A stretch of DNA of 64,000 bases from Neopestalotiopsis rosae (Eukaryota; Ascomycota; Sordariomycetes; Amphisphaeriales; Sporocadaceae). Shown piece by piece: positions 45,685 to 56,791 of the stretch. The stretch spans positions 2,046,001 through 2,110,000 of the forward strand of contig JALGAS010000005.1 in assembly GCA_023078685.1 (NCBI GenBank). The letters are read 5' to 3'. The translations under genes and the position numbers were made by a program. The first letter of the stretch is position 1; every line of letters starts with the position of its first letter. Under the pieces are notes generated by a model. It was not told where the DNA came from and searched no databases. It saw only the letters and a list, made by a program, of their open reading frames with translations.

Positions 45685-46782
45685 TTATGGGTACGAGATA
45701 CTCAATGGCTCCTTTGTGTCATCCAAGAAACTCTCGTAGATATCCTTCAACGTCAATCCCGTGGCATCGGGGTAGAGCTCTTTGAAATCCAAGAACCCAA
45801 GGGTCTCTGCATTCTTGGGATCATTGTCTCCCCGTATGCCCCACGAGTTCATGTACTGGTTGATGAATAGAGCCACATTGGCGTTCTGATCCCGAGGGTC
45901 CTTGGCCAGGGTCTCCTCGGCGCCGGCAATATTCTTGGCAATGTCCTCGGCGGGCAGGTAGTTGCGGATGCTCTTCTCACCGCTCATGCGATCCATGAGG
46001 TCAAAGGCCTCGTTCAACGTCGCGACCTCGGTGTAGGCGAGCACCTTGCGGTTCAGCGTGCGCGGGTCGGCGACGATGCGGGCCACGTGGCTGCCCACGT
46101 CCTGCAGGGCCGTCAGGGCCATGCGCACGTTGCCGTCGCCGGGTATGTGCTGGAGAAAGGGCACCAGGAACTTGTCGGTGCGGCCCGACGGGAGCGGCGG
46201 CACCACCGGGTTGGACCACCAGCCCACGTCGATGACGGTCCAGGGCAGGTGTAAGCGCTGGATGGCTGCTAGGACATCGTCTTTCTGCATGAATGACGAG
46301 GTCAACTCACCAAACTGCGTAATGTCACGGAAATGGTCATGCTTGTTTGACTTACCATGTCAGCTAATCTCATCACGCCTCTTGGAGCGGGTGTCTGGAA
46401 CGAGCTGGGCACGAAACGCTTGACACCAGCTTCCTTGGCAGCCTCAGCCAGAGGGATCTGATCATTGAGGTTGGCCCAGTAGATGCAGGATATAACAACG
46501 TCGATTCCCGTCAGCAGCTTCACCAATTCGTCTTTTGGCCCGTTCGGGTCCGTTGTGGCAAGCTTGACTCCACGTTCCTTGAACGGCTTGAGTTTAGGAT
46601 TGTCAAGGGAAGACTCCCGAGTGAGAGCTGTTATTTCCTGTTTATTATGAGCATGCTGCTTTTGGTGTACCTCGTTGAGATCAACTCACAAAGCTTGTTG
46701 AAGAATTGAGTAGACCCTCGACGACTGAGCTACCAGTCTTTCCGGTGGGACCAACGACGAGTACACTAATTGGTGATGCCAT
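45685..46782 (-). CDS. NmrA-like / isoflavone reductase-like NAD(P)-binding protein
   Basis: Three exons (46782-46690, 46637-46356, 46284-45685) encode 324 residues. The N-terminal glycine motif is VLVVGPTGKTGSSVVEGLL, followed by VVISCIYWANLNDQIPLAEA, KEAGVKRFVPSSFQTPAPRG and LPWTVIDVGWW, the standard order of NmrA/PCBER-like atypical short-chain dehydrogenases. The third exon could begin at AAAGAC (ATGCAG acceptor, used here) or 27 bases earlier at TTTGGT; family comparison favours the first. It may be a redox sensor or a reductase of an aromatic compound; the catalytic role is not clear. It converges with the hydroxyacid dehydrogenase gene (236 bases between stops). Confidence 0.87.
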
Positions 46783-48211
46783 CGTATATCGACTCGGCTG
46801 GAATAGTGCCGCAAAGGAACCTATATTTATTGTGAGTGTGATTGTTGCTGATGCAAGTGACTTGTTCATGAACCTTTGGACACACAAGTGCGGGGTGCTA
46901 GTATTTATAGGCGAATAATAGCGTCCTGCAACTTGAAGCCAGACATGTCACGTCTCTGTCTCTGGCGGAGCCACTTTGTGCGCAAGGCTCTGATAGCCTA
47001 CGATCGCAGTATTAATCAAACCCGTGAGCCCGTCTGCGAAGAGAAATGGTAATGTTGCAACCTCCACCCGCGGACTTTGGAAATAACGTTCTCCTAGCGG
47101 TACGCTGATGAGCAAATCGGGCTGAGTAATCTTGGATTATAGCCAGGCATTGGGGTGTTTTGAAAAGTCTCCGAATTGGTCACACGGAGGGACTTCACTC
47201 CAGGTCATCCACTATTCCGCATGGCTTGTGTAGCAACAGCCTCCAGCTACGAAGATCGCCGGGGACTTGTCAATGACGGCAGCACCGCGCGTATCAAATA
47301 GATGATATAAATTTTCTCCATTGCACAAACCTATGGGTTGCTGTACCGTCCCGGCCTGGTGGATTTACAAACATTTTTCAATAGAGCAATGGCAACCTAG
47401 ATTGATTGCTAGCGGATGCCTATACTCATACTCATTGCACTAATAGTGTAGAACGTGCAGGGGGTCATTCATGCTCTAGCGGCCAGATTGCCCCATGAAT
47501 ACCAAACACTAAATTCATGTCAATGGCAAGAGAAATAAATGGATGCAATGTTTTGGCCTATTTACCTAATGAATACAGTTCAAATATATGTATATTTCAG
47601 AAGGGGACAAAGGCGGGGAAAGAATGTGCAAGTGTAGCAATAGCATCAGTCTGTCATTTTTGGAAAATATTTACAGGAGAATTTGTGCCAAGTCAAATTT
47701 GCAGAGAGCACGAACCTTCAGGTTACGGCCACGTTTGTCGGGTAAAGGATGACTGTAGGTCCATGTGTTCGAAAAGGGAGCGCTATATTGTGATCAAATG
47801 ATATATGTACTGATCTGTGCTAGATGCTATCATTGTCGCCCTCGACTGCATATTGCTGGCTGCCATTCTCCTGGTGATGATGTTTTCTTACTTCGAACAT
47901 GTAGGTACACCCCCTGCATGTCGGTACATAGACAGTCTCCCTATCTGCCCAAAGAAGTCCACATCTGCAAATTTGAAAATTGCGAATAGTAGTGCCAATT
48001 TGATTGGCCTGGGATGCCTCGTGGGAAAACACTGAGAGGCCAACATCTTTCGTGCATGCAGACTGCGGATTATGGAGCAGCTGCAAGTGGAGTCTTTACA
48101 TCGTACATATTCAATTCTGCGCAGGCTTCGAGACTGTCTGCTCATATTTTTTTCACCACTCCTCGCATTCCACTGAACTATCCTATCTTCTGGGTAGAGA
48201 CAAAAATTGCC
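46783..48211. other. Upstream region of the NmrA-like and HET genes
   Basis: 1.4 kb, AT-richer around 47500-47650. It must hold both promoters. No gene is recognised in it. Confidence 0.4.
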
Positions 48212-50579
48212 ATGGACGCTTCGCTCTCAGATTTGTGCAAGCGGTGTCGAGATCTCGAATTCGACGATTCTGAAATTGGACATAGAGGTGGCACTGAATC
48301 GGGTGGATATTTCTTGCAAGCTAACGACTGGTCTACTAATGGCGTATACTCTTTGTGCTACGAACTGTCAGACTCTTTGCCTGATCTTCCTATTCTATCA
48401 GAATCCTCCCGCGGTGGATGCAGTTTCTGCTCGATTCTCCGTCAAGCTATTGTTCAAGAGTGCAACTTGTCCAAGCAAAATATCAAAGTAACGCTCGACT
48501 TGTGTTTTAGATCTGTATATCACCCAGATGGCTTCACATGCGGTGGTCTGTGTTCTTTGGTCGCAAGTGTGCTGCTTGTTGACGATGACCGATATGGTGC
48601 GTAAACTCATTGTCTTGTTATCGAAAGAAGCTTATATCGCAAAGTCTCTTTGATGTTTAAAATCGACGGCCCGCCAGGTGAGTTGGAACCCTACGTTGAA
48701 TGTGCAAAACATTGATTTCCCCGCATGCCGGCACATATGAGTCTTGACTGACGATTGGTCTCGCATAGGTGACTGTACTGAGTGGCTCCGATTGGCAAGT
48801 ACGCCAGAAGAGACTGCCTGGAGCCCAAAGAACGTACAGTGGATCAAAGAGTGCCTTGAAAGAAAGGTTGACATAGGTGGCACAGAAGAAAAGGACGACC
48901 AACATTTGCAGCACTTGTCGTACCTACCATGACGACTGCTTGATGTGATGCCGGATGGAGATTACGATTGCAGGCTCATCATATGTGACGAGGACTCGAT
49001 TTCCCCCGGTACTCAGTACATGGCATTGAGCTACTGTTGGGGCAGCGATGAAGATGCAAAGGTGCAATTCAAAACTCAATCCGACACGATCAGCGATCGG
49101 AAACGTGGATTCATGGATGATTCAACACCATTATGCATCAGAGACGCCTTCAAGGTCGCGCGGACTTTGGGTATACGATATTTGTGGGTGGATGTTTTAT
49201 GCATCATCCAGGGCGACTTGGAAGACTGGGAAAAGCAGTCTGAGAAGATGGCAGATGTCTATCGGGGTGCATTTGCCGTTATTTGCGCAGCAGCTTCAGA
49301 ATCGTGCCACCAGGGATTCCTTGAGAGAAATAAGGATTCCGTATGTGTCAGTTTTCGCTCGCGGGTTAATCCAGCCATAAATGGTCATTACAATATTCGA
49401 TGGCACTTCACCGTTCCAACGCTTTTGAATGGCACAAATGACACGATATGTCTGGACGAGAATCACTCTCGATGGGGAACTCGTGGATGGACTTTCCAAG
49501 AATCGAGGCTGGCAGTACGCGTCATTATATTTGGCAGAACAAAAATACATTACAAGCACAACGCAAGACTAACGTGGACCGAAAACGAAGAGCCGGACTT
49601 CAGCCTCGAGGACAGAGTATACACCAACGAATCGATCCAAGCCTTCGATGAAGGATACATGTCCGGTTGGCTTGAGCACCTTCCGAGATTTACTGGTAGG
49701 AATTATAGCGACCCCCGAGATATATTGCCGGCAATCTCTGGGTTGGCAAAACTTGCTTCACACGGAAATCCTGAGAATTATCTCGCCGGTATTCGGAAGC
49801 CACAGCTACATCGTGATCTGATGTGGATAGATATTGGGATCACGGATAAGACCACAGTCCTTTCTCAATTGCAATCACCTGATCCATATGTGGCACCATC
49901 ATGGAGCTGGGCGAGTCGGTACCGAGTCTTTATGGGGCAACCCGCTTTGGAGGACTGGTTACATTTAGGAGAACCTAGGGACGTGAGGAAAGAATACAGC
50001 AAGGCAGAAGCACAAGTTTCAAGGACCGACAATAATCCTTATGGCCGAATTTCTCAGTGTAGGCTGACAATTTCTGCAGTGACTGTAAGAATTCTGCATG
50101 AGCTTCATCTTGCGGCCGATGGTATGGATACGTCCGAGTATCATGACGAAGGGTTGTCAGCTCGGATACAGATGGATTGGTGCAAAAACAGAGAAGCTGA
50201 TGATTTCTTCTTTCTGCTTCTGGGAAGCTTGAAGCCGTGGCAGAAGAACCTGAAATCCGAAAATCAGTACAATGCTGGTAGTCATACGGATAAAGGCAAA
50301 GACCGAGCGGGTACGAATGGGAAAGGCGAGGGCGGTAAACTTAGCCAAAACTGTGTTTCGGGAGAAGATGCTCGTCCGTCAGAAAATGCCAAATTTTCAG
50401 CGTCAGAGATTCTCGAAGATGCATATAAGGGTAGGATTGCCTATGGAATCATCATTCTCCGAGCTTTGGAAGCCGGCGAGTTCTATAGGGTCGGGGTTTG
50501 GTCTGCTGCTGAAAAAGATGGCAAAGGAGGCTTGTACTACTTTCGGGACTATCAAGAGTCAACCGTCACACTGATTTGA
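48212..50579 (+). pseudogene. HET-domain (heterokaryon incompatibility) gene with one in-frame TGA
   Basis: Exons 48212-48596 and 48769-50579. The frame is intact except for TGA at 48930-48932, directly before RLLDV, the conserved lead-in to the HET domain. Downstream the domain is complete: MALSYCWGSDEDAK, LCIRDAFKVARTLGIRYLWV, DVLCIIQGDLEDWEKQS, MADVYRGAFAVICAAASESC, and WGTRGWTFQESRLAVRVIIF. The N-terminus (LCKRCRDLEF, GGCSFCSILRQA) has the Cys motifs common in these proteins. Joined, it would be about 731 residues; the TGA cuts it to 182. CGA-to-TGA is a single transition. Proteins of this family trigger cell death on non-self fusion, and inactive alleles are common. Readthrough or a sequence error are alternatives. 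Confidence 0.85.
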
Positions 50580-51807
50580 CAAGAATAAAGAAACTGCAGA
50601 CAGAGAACTCTCAGAATCTTCCCGTTGTTTTGCGCCCCAATTGAAGACAAACCAGCAAGCTCCACGTCAAGATTCACTACTTGCGTATTGCTTGTGCCGT
50701 TTTCAAGTTCAATTTTCATGCAAGCAATCGCAAGCCATAGCCTTGCGCGACATTGCAATAGATCTATGGTCAGACAATCTTGGAATACGGCGGAAACCGC
50801 TGATGATGAGCGGGCCATTGTCCCGCCAAGCGCTCCAGGTCCAGCGAGCAATGTTGATGCGCAAATGTTCAATTGTGGTGCGCTTTTTCCATTCCTAACA
50901 GTGAAAACGCCCAGGTAGTGCGATCAAGCAGGTACTCGTCAGTTACTTGAGATCTTTATGAGATCTTGGAAGTCGAGGTCGAAATGCAAATATATGGAAA
51001 TGCAGATATCCGCTTGTCCAATCAATTGCCACGGTATCGATATGGGTCGACGATGATGCGGGAGGTGCGGCCACGATTGTGAGCTTGGGATTGTGTTCAA
51101 CATACTGAAAAATCCCTTGAGAACATGATGGAAAATAAGCGACCTATTCCCGGAGACAAAAGTCCCTGTCTTAAGGTAGGATTACATATTGGTTTTTCTG
51201 CAGAACATCTCCATGCTTCGTTCACGTTACACAGGTCGGGGCATCGGTGCACAAACTTCAGATCTTCAAATGCAATTGCTGCATTAGCCGCTTCGATAGG
51301 GCCGAGATTGGGAACCTTGCAATTGCTTCCTTTGACTGGCGCATGCATCATGATCGATATCACAGTCTCTGGCAGCCAAACCTGATTTATTATATATATA
51401 TTTTAGGATCATCAAGAAGAGAGTAAACCGAGGCTCTGCGAATATGCGAACGGCGATGATGGCAAGTTCCGATGTGTGGCGCTTGAATTGTCATATGATG
51501 CAGCATAATAAGTCCAGGTGTTAATCACTGCCCAGAATAACCCCTCCCGGAGGTTGATTCAGATTGGCCATGGTACGGACTCTCACCCCGTGTAATTGGC
51601 GCATCCAAGCTGCAGTCAGCTCACATCGAGGCTCGAGGGTTTTTTCTCTCTCTCTTTCTTCGGTCTCCCTTTCATTTCGAATCAGGCTGACAATTCGAGT
51701 GAAAGGGATTCGGCAACTTTTCTTTTTTCCCTCTCCTCTCATTCCCCCCTCTATCTCCGCCGTCACATTTTCTCATGTAGATCCAACGGCGTTTGGCAAA
51801 ATTCGGG
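50580..51807. promoter_or_regulatory. Spacer between the HET gene and the methyltransferase gene
   Basis: 1.2 kb with a TATATATAT stretch near 51394 and a CT-rich tract (51640-51680) shortly before the methyltransferase start, typical of fungal promoters. No gene is recognised. Confidence 0.45.
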
Positions 51808-53556
51808 ATGGCGCAGGATTCACTAGAACAGCAAGGGTCCACGCAGCAGCAGCATGGCAGCGGCGGCGGCCCACTGTTACAAGCAACAGCACCTCTGGCG
51901 AACAGCAGCAGTAGCAGCATCCCGCATCACGAGCGGGAGGTGTACGAGGAGATCAGTGCCGGCAACGCCGTGACATTGAATGGCGGCCCGCAACTCGAGC
52001 CAGAAATGCGCCCCGAGCCCAATGATCTGGAAAATGATTCGGCATCCGTCACAACTTCATCAGACGGCCTTAGCCGCTTCTCTACGGGGCTGAGTGTAGG
52101 TCGCAGAGTCTCCTTTCTCTAGTCGCAAACAACCCACAAGCTGACAGGGCTGCGATAGGTTGACCAACATTCGGACGATGACAACGACTCATCATTGGGA
52201 GATGAAAGACCGTAAGTACCCAATTCGCGATTGGGAATATAAAATTTGAATATGTGGAATCTAGGTTAACTTTGCACCTGCAGCTATTCGACCCTTTCGG
52301 CCACTTCGAGTATATTTGACTTTGTCGAGGAGCATGGCCGAACCTACCACAAGTACAAGGAAGGAAGTGAGTATCATGACCCCGAAAATGACTATACGCT
52401 GCTAATGTTCAATGAAGAATATTGGATGCCTAATGATGAAGTGAGTCTTGCATAGAAGACGCTCACTATCTTCCACTAACATACATGACTTCAAGCAAGA
52501 GCAATCCCGACTAGGTTTGTTTATATTCACCTTGCGCAAAAGTTTACGTTTCTAATTGGTCGAGCAGATCTCCAACATGCTATTTGTACCAAACTATTCA
52601 AAGGAAAACTCGCCCTTGCACCCATTGACAGGCCGAGCAGGGTCCTCGATATAGGCACAGGAACCGGGATATGGGCATTAGAGTTTGGTGAGTACCTATG
52701 GTTCCTCAATGTCCAATTTCAATGCGCTCACAGTCCTGAAGCTACTGAAAATCCCCAGTCTGATGTCCTCGGCACGGACGTGAGCCCCATACAGCCCTAT
52801 TTGTGAGTGATTGTCAAAACCGACGCAACTCCCCCAAAACCATGTGCACTAACACCGCCCAGCGTACCGACCAATTGCCGCTTCGAGGTCGACGACGTGG
52901 AAGACGAGTGGGTCTACTCGTACAAGTTCGACTACGTGCACGCACGGCACATGGTCGGGTCCATCAAGAACTTCCCGGCCCTCTTCAGCATGGTCTACGA
53001 GAACCTCAACCCGGGCGGCTGGGTCGAGTTCCAGGACTACTACGTCAAGCTGCAGGCCATTGACGACTCCCTCAATGGCACGGCCCTGCAGCGCTGGAAC
53101 AATATGCTCAACGAGGCCCTGTCCTTTACGGGGCGCAGCGGCATGAATAGCGCAAAGTACAAGCGCCAGATGGAGGAGGCGGGCTTTCAAGACGTGACGG
53201 AGCACAGGTTCTCGGTAAGGATATGTTCCTAGTCCATCGAATTGTGGCGTATCTGACTTGGATCGTATAGGTTCCCGGTAATCCATGGGCCAAAGGAAGA
53301 GAGAAGAAAAGTCTCGGTCTGTGGCAGATGCAGAATATCCTCGATGGCCTCCACGGGATCAGCATGGTGTTACTGACCAAGTTTCTGAATATGAGTCCAG
53401 AAGCGGTAGAAGTGTTGCTGGTTGACGTGAGAAAAGACATTCAAAATCCCAGAATTCATTTCTACTATCCAGTGTAAGCCCCCTACTTGATGCCTTCAAG
53501 CATGAAGAAGTACTGACGTGGATCACAGATTGGTGGTGTACGGTAGAAGGCCGTAA
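51808..53556 (+). CDS. LaeA-like SAM-dependent methyltransferase
   Basis: Ten exons (51808-52095, 52159-52211, 52284-52366, 52418-52440, 52496-52514, 52568-52687, 52742-52802, 52863-53214, 53271-53473, 53529-53556) join in frame to 409 residues. The N-terminus is Gln/Ser-rich and disordered. Conserved parts are YWMPNDEQEQSRLDLQHAI, motif I VLDIGTGTGIWALEF (about 181-195), DVLGTDVSPIQP, FDYVHARHMVGSI, NLNPGGWVEFQDY and FYYPVLVVYGRRP. This is the family of velvet-associated LaeA and its many paralogs, which in some cases control secondary metabolism. Nothing marks it as LaeA itself; a paralog is more likely. Exons of 19, 23 and 28 bases are unusually short. Confidence 0.88.
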
Positions 53557-54183
53557 TGATTTATGAACTTCATGTCTTACGAACCTGTCATGTTCTTTTC
53601 AATAATGAGCCTATTCAAAGGAAGCTGTTGTTTTCATGCGATATACAAGTATTAAGTAATTTGTACTGTTAGATACCCTGTGTGGCATTTTCGTAATTTC
53701 GTAGTAATCAATTGTGATTATATTCAAAGCGGAAAATGATAAGAATGGCTTGGAGCAATGTATTTCCGATCAAAGATACGGTACTGGTCTTGAATTGCTC
53801 AGTAGTCAACGATATGATATTGGATGGTCACCATCATGGATGATTCATTAGTTTGACTGGTTTCTGTATTATTCTGAAGAAATCAAACTCGCCTCACTCC
53901 TCTGCTGGGAGTGCAGTCGCTGGTGAATTGCGATGATATGCCTGAAGACTGTCAAGCATTGTAATCTAGGTGAGCCACAGTCTCGGTCAGCCGATCTGGC
54001 TGACTTCGTCCGGTCCTCCATCCATTTTTAACGTGTCAAGGTTTGTAGTAATTTGCGTCGCCTTGATCCCATTCGGTCCGTGTTGATAGTTTTGGTAGAT
54101 GACGATTCCCATTGAGCACTTCGTGGGCAATCGAGCGGCATTGCCAGTAATCAGAATCTTGTTCGTCTTGTCTGGGTACCTCC
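53557..54183. other. Convergent 3' region
   Basis: About 630 bases between the 3' ends of the methyltransferase gene and the SmG gene; nothing recognised. Confidence 0.45.
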
Positions 54184-54623
54184 TCAGCCTCGGTGGTGGT
54201 CGCGATCACCACCGCCTATTCTCTCAAGAGCTTCGAGCATGACGACCGAGTTTCCACGGATGACCTGCGACTCGCTGTTAGGTGGCTACGAATCGAGTTT
54301 GGGGAAGGCGATCAACATACAACCATGCCTAGGCGCACCTTCTCGCCGCCGTCCTTCTCTTCCACCGCATCATCGAGAACAATGTTCAGGAAGACCTATA
54401 TGTACGTGAGCCGAAATTCGAACGAGCAGTGGGCTGGATCATTGGATGCGACGTACATCATATCCTCGCAGGACACCGATGACCTTGCGGCTACCGTTGA
54501 GCTGGACAAACAGCTTCTTGTCGAGGTACTGCGTCAAACGTGGTCAGCGCGTTGTCAAACTTCCTCAAGCTGAGTCAATCATTGCTCGCATACCTTCTTG
54601 AGTTCTGGCTGAGCGGGAGCCAT
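54184..54623 (-). CDS. SMX2: Small nuclear ribonucleoprotein G (SmG)
   Basis: Four small exons (54623-54594, 54528-54457, 54395-54321, 54264-54184) join to 85 residues. They read MAPAQPELKK, then YLDKKLFVQLNGSRKVIGVL, RGYD, VFLNIVLDDAVEEKDGGEK, VRLGMV and VIRGNSVVMLEALERI. This is a complete Sm fold with the Sm1 and Sm2 motifs and the SmG-specific IRGNSVVMLEALERI end. SmG is one of seven ring subunits on U1, U2, U4 and U5 snRNAs. Donors are GTATGC, GTACGT and GTATGT; acceptors CGCAG, ATAG and CGCAG. The gene is easy to miss because no exon exceeds 81 bases. The symbol follows the yeast ortholog. Confidence 0.95.
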
Positions 54624-54897
54624 TGTGTCGTTTCTGGGTGCGCAAGAATGTATACCTCTTCGCAAGTGTTATGAATGTCGCGGAATTCAAAGCTGCTGCT
54701 GGGGGTCTCTGGGATTGGGTCGCGGGACCCGCGACAGAGTGACCCAGGCGCCTTGGGGAGCTAAGTTCTGCCTAGCAAGAGGACCGTTGGAGGGCCTTAT
54801 CGATAAGCCGAGCTTCTAGGAAAACCGACGTCAGCCTTCGAGCTGCAACTGGAAACTATACATTTATTATGATTTTGCCATATCAAAGGGTCTCACC
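54624..54897. promoter_or_regulatory. Shared 274-bp divergent promoter of SmG and NTR2
   Basis: The start codons of two spliceosome genes are only 274 bases apart. The interval holds the near-perfect palindrome GTCGCGGGACCCGCGAC at 54719-54735 (8-bp arms around one A), about midway. Confidence 0.55.
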
Positions 54898-56427
54898 ATG
54901 AGCGCATTCGGGAGCAAACGCAAGGCGCGTAAAATCACTATTAACAATGAAGACGACGACGAGGCAGGCTCAGAATCGCCAACGCCGTCCTCTGTAACCT
55001 CCGACTTCGACCAGGGGCCCGTACTGCAGCCAACCTTCAAGACGCGGCCTGCGAAGCAATCACTACTGCGCAAAACGATAAAAATATCAGATATAGACGA
55101 GTCCCAACCAAACAACTCGACAGAAGATGACGAGGACGGCGGTGCGCCAGTCGTGGTGCGCCCGTCACTCGCCGGCAGAACTGGCTCTTCCAAGATCAAG
55201 AAGCGAGCGCCGGCCGCCTCGAAGCTCTCCTTCGATGCGGATAAGCAATCCACAGACGATGATGGTGCCTTTCTGCTAGGCGGTGACCAGCCGGCCTCGG
55301 AGGCCAAGCAAACCAAGCCGGTTACTCTGGCCAATACAAAATTCCCACACCGAAAGGGACTGACGAAAAACAATCGACTACCGATACGGTCAGAAGAGGA
55401 CGAGGAGCAAGAGGAGCGCCCGCGGTATAGCAAGGAGTACTTGTCAGAACTGCAAAGCGCAACCCCCAACACACCTGCGAATCTTGAATCTCTACAAATA
55501 GCCGACGAGGATGTGGAAATGTCCTTGGACCCGTCGGAGCTGGAGGGAGCCACTCTAGTCGAGCAAGTAACGGCTCCGGCTGGACAGTCGACCAACATTT
55601 TGACCGAGGCCGAGATTCAGGAGAAGAAGGAGCGGCGTGCACGACGGGCACAGCAGGCAGGAGCAGAAGATTTTATATCCTTTTCAGACGACGACCGGGA
55701 GGCGGGAGATTCATACCTATCCGTGCTCGCAAAACGCCAACCCGCCGTGATCTCATCGAAAAAGGAGAAACGGCTAGTCAACGACGACAACCTCGACGAA
55801 GACGACTCCTTTTTCGTGGAAGACGGCGGCCTGTCCCTCGGCGCCAAGGCGGAGCGGGAGGCGCGCAAGAAGAAGCGCGCCGACATGGCGTCCATGATCG
55901 CGACGGCTGAGGGCGTCGAGGACGACGAGACCTCGGACGACAGCGAGGCGGAGCGCAGGGCGGCCTACGAGAGCGCGCAGACCCGGGCGGGCATGGACGG
56001 CCTCGCCGAGGAGCGCGAGCAGCAGAGGCGCCGGCTGGCCCGGGACGGCGGCGCGCCGCAGGTGCCGCCCAAGATCACCCCGCTGCCGGACCTCAGCGTC
56101 AAGGTGCAGGAATACAAGGCCAAGGTGGCGCACAAGCTGGCCGAGATGCAGAGGGCAAAGGCCGAGATTGACAGGATCAAGCAGGAGCGCGAGGAGATTG
56201 ACCGCAGGGAGCCCGAGCTTCAGCAGCTGCTCAACGAGGCCGGTGAGCGGTATCGTTCGCTCATGGGTGGCAACGCACCGACTACCCAGACTGGTGATGC
56301 CAATGGCACCGTTGCGGCTGCAAAATCATTACTGGACCATTCAAAGAACATGGACACTCCTGGCAGAGGCTTAGAGAGCATGGGCACAACGCCCCTGAGG
56401 CAAACAGAGCAAATGGAAGATGTATGA
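54898..56427 (+). CDS. NTR2: Nineteen complex-related protein 2 (Ntr2), spliceosome disassembly factor
   Basis: One exon of 509 codons. The N-terminus MSAFGSKRKARKITI matches the conserved start of fungal Ntr2 and GCFC-like proteins, followed by long acidic, Ser-rich disordered segments (EDDDEAGSESPTPSS). Around residues 195-220 is YSKEYLSELQSATPNTPANL, a conserved Ntr2/GCFC motif. A long coiled coil lies at about 400-460 (VKVQEYKAKVAHKLAEMQRA, KAEIDRIKQEREEIDRREPE). In yeast, Ntr2 forms the NTR complex with Ntr1 and Prp43 and releases the intron lariat. Codon bias and length fit an active gene. It is divergent from SmG. Confidence 0.85.
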   Translation: MSAFGSKRKARKITINNEDDDEAGSESPTPSSVTSDFDQGPVLQPTFKTRPAKQSLLRKTIKISDIDESQPNNSTEDDEDGGAPVVVRPSLAGRTGSSKIKKRAPAASKLSFDADKQSTDDDGAFLLGGDQPASEAKQTKPVTLANTKFPHRKGLTKNNRLPIRSEEDEEQEERPRYSKEYLSELQSATPNTPANLESLQIADEDVEMSLDPSELEGATLVEQVTAPAGQSTNILTEAEIQEKKERRARRAQQAGAEDFISFSDDDREAGDSYLSVLAKRQPAVISSKKEKRLVNDDNLDEDDSFFVEDGGLSLGAKAEREARKKKRADMASMIATAEGVEDDETSDDSEAERRAAYESAQTRAGMDGLAEEREQQRRRLARDGGAPQVPPKITPLPDLSVKVQEYKAKVAHKLAEMQRAKAEIDRIKQEREEIDRREPELQQLLNEAGERYRSLMGGNAPTTQTGDANGTVAAAKSLLDHSKNMDTPGRGLESMGTTPLRQTEQMEDV

Positions 56428-56791
56428 GATTATTATTAATGATACCCCTAAACAGCCTATAAATGACTTACAACCCATGCATGTGGATATGGCTGAGTAT
56501 ATTGATGGCAATTCTGCGGGAAAAGACGTCTACGCGATGCAGCATGTCGTTCAGTGTCAGCAAGAGTTAATTTGAACTTTGTAAATTTCGCAAGTGCAAG
56601 TAATGAGAAGCCCCTCGCTCGGTCGCCCATGACCGAGATGCAAACTATCAGGCCTAACCCGGAACCAGTACACTATGATACACCAGTCTGGACAACGATA
56701 CCATTTCTACTAATTCTGTATACCGCCCCATGGCAGTATTTCCCATATTCTTCTATATCTCGTGTTCCATCTCGCCCTTTACTCAACAGGT
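56428..56791. other. Convergent 3' region
   Basis: 364 bases between the 3' ends of NTR2 and the Vps3844-domain gene; nothing recognised. Confidence 0.45.

Noticed and set aside
48014..48211. Upstream in-frame ATG at 48014 extending the HET protein by 66 residues
   Set aside because: The added sequence (MPRGKTLRGQHLSC...) does not resemble HET N-termini, whereas MDASLSDLCKRC at 48212 does.
39907..53556. Secondary metabolite gene cluster
   Set aside because: There are tailoring-type enzymes and a LaeA-like methyltransferase but no PKS, NRPS, terpene synthase or cluster transcription factor.
54193..54573. Plus-strand frame of 126 codons
   Set aside because: Covers the SmG exons on the other strand; the minus strand gives a complete Sm protein.
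54867..55598. Minus-strand frame of 243 codons
   Set aside because: Ser-rich shadow of NTR2.
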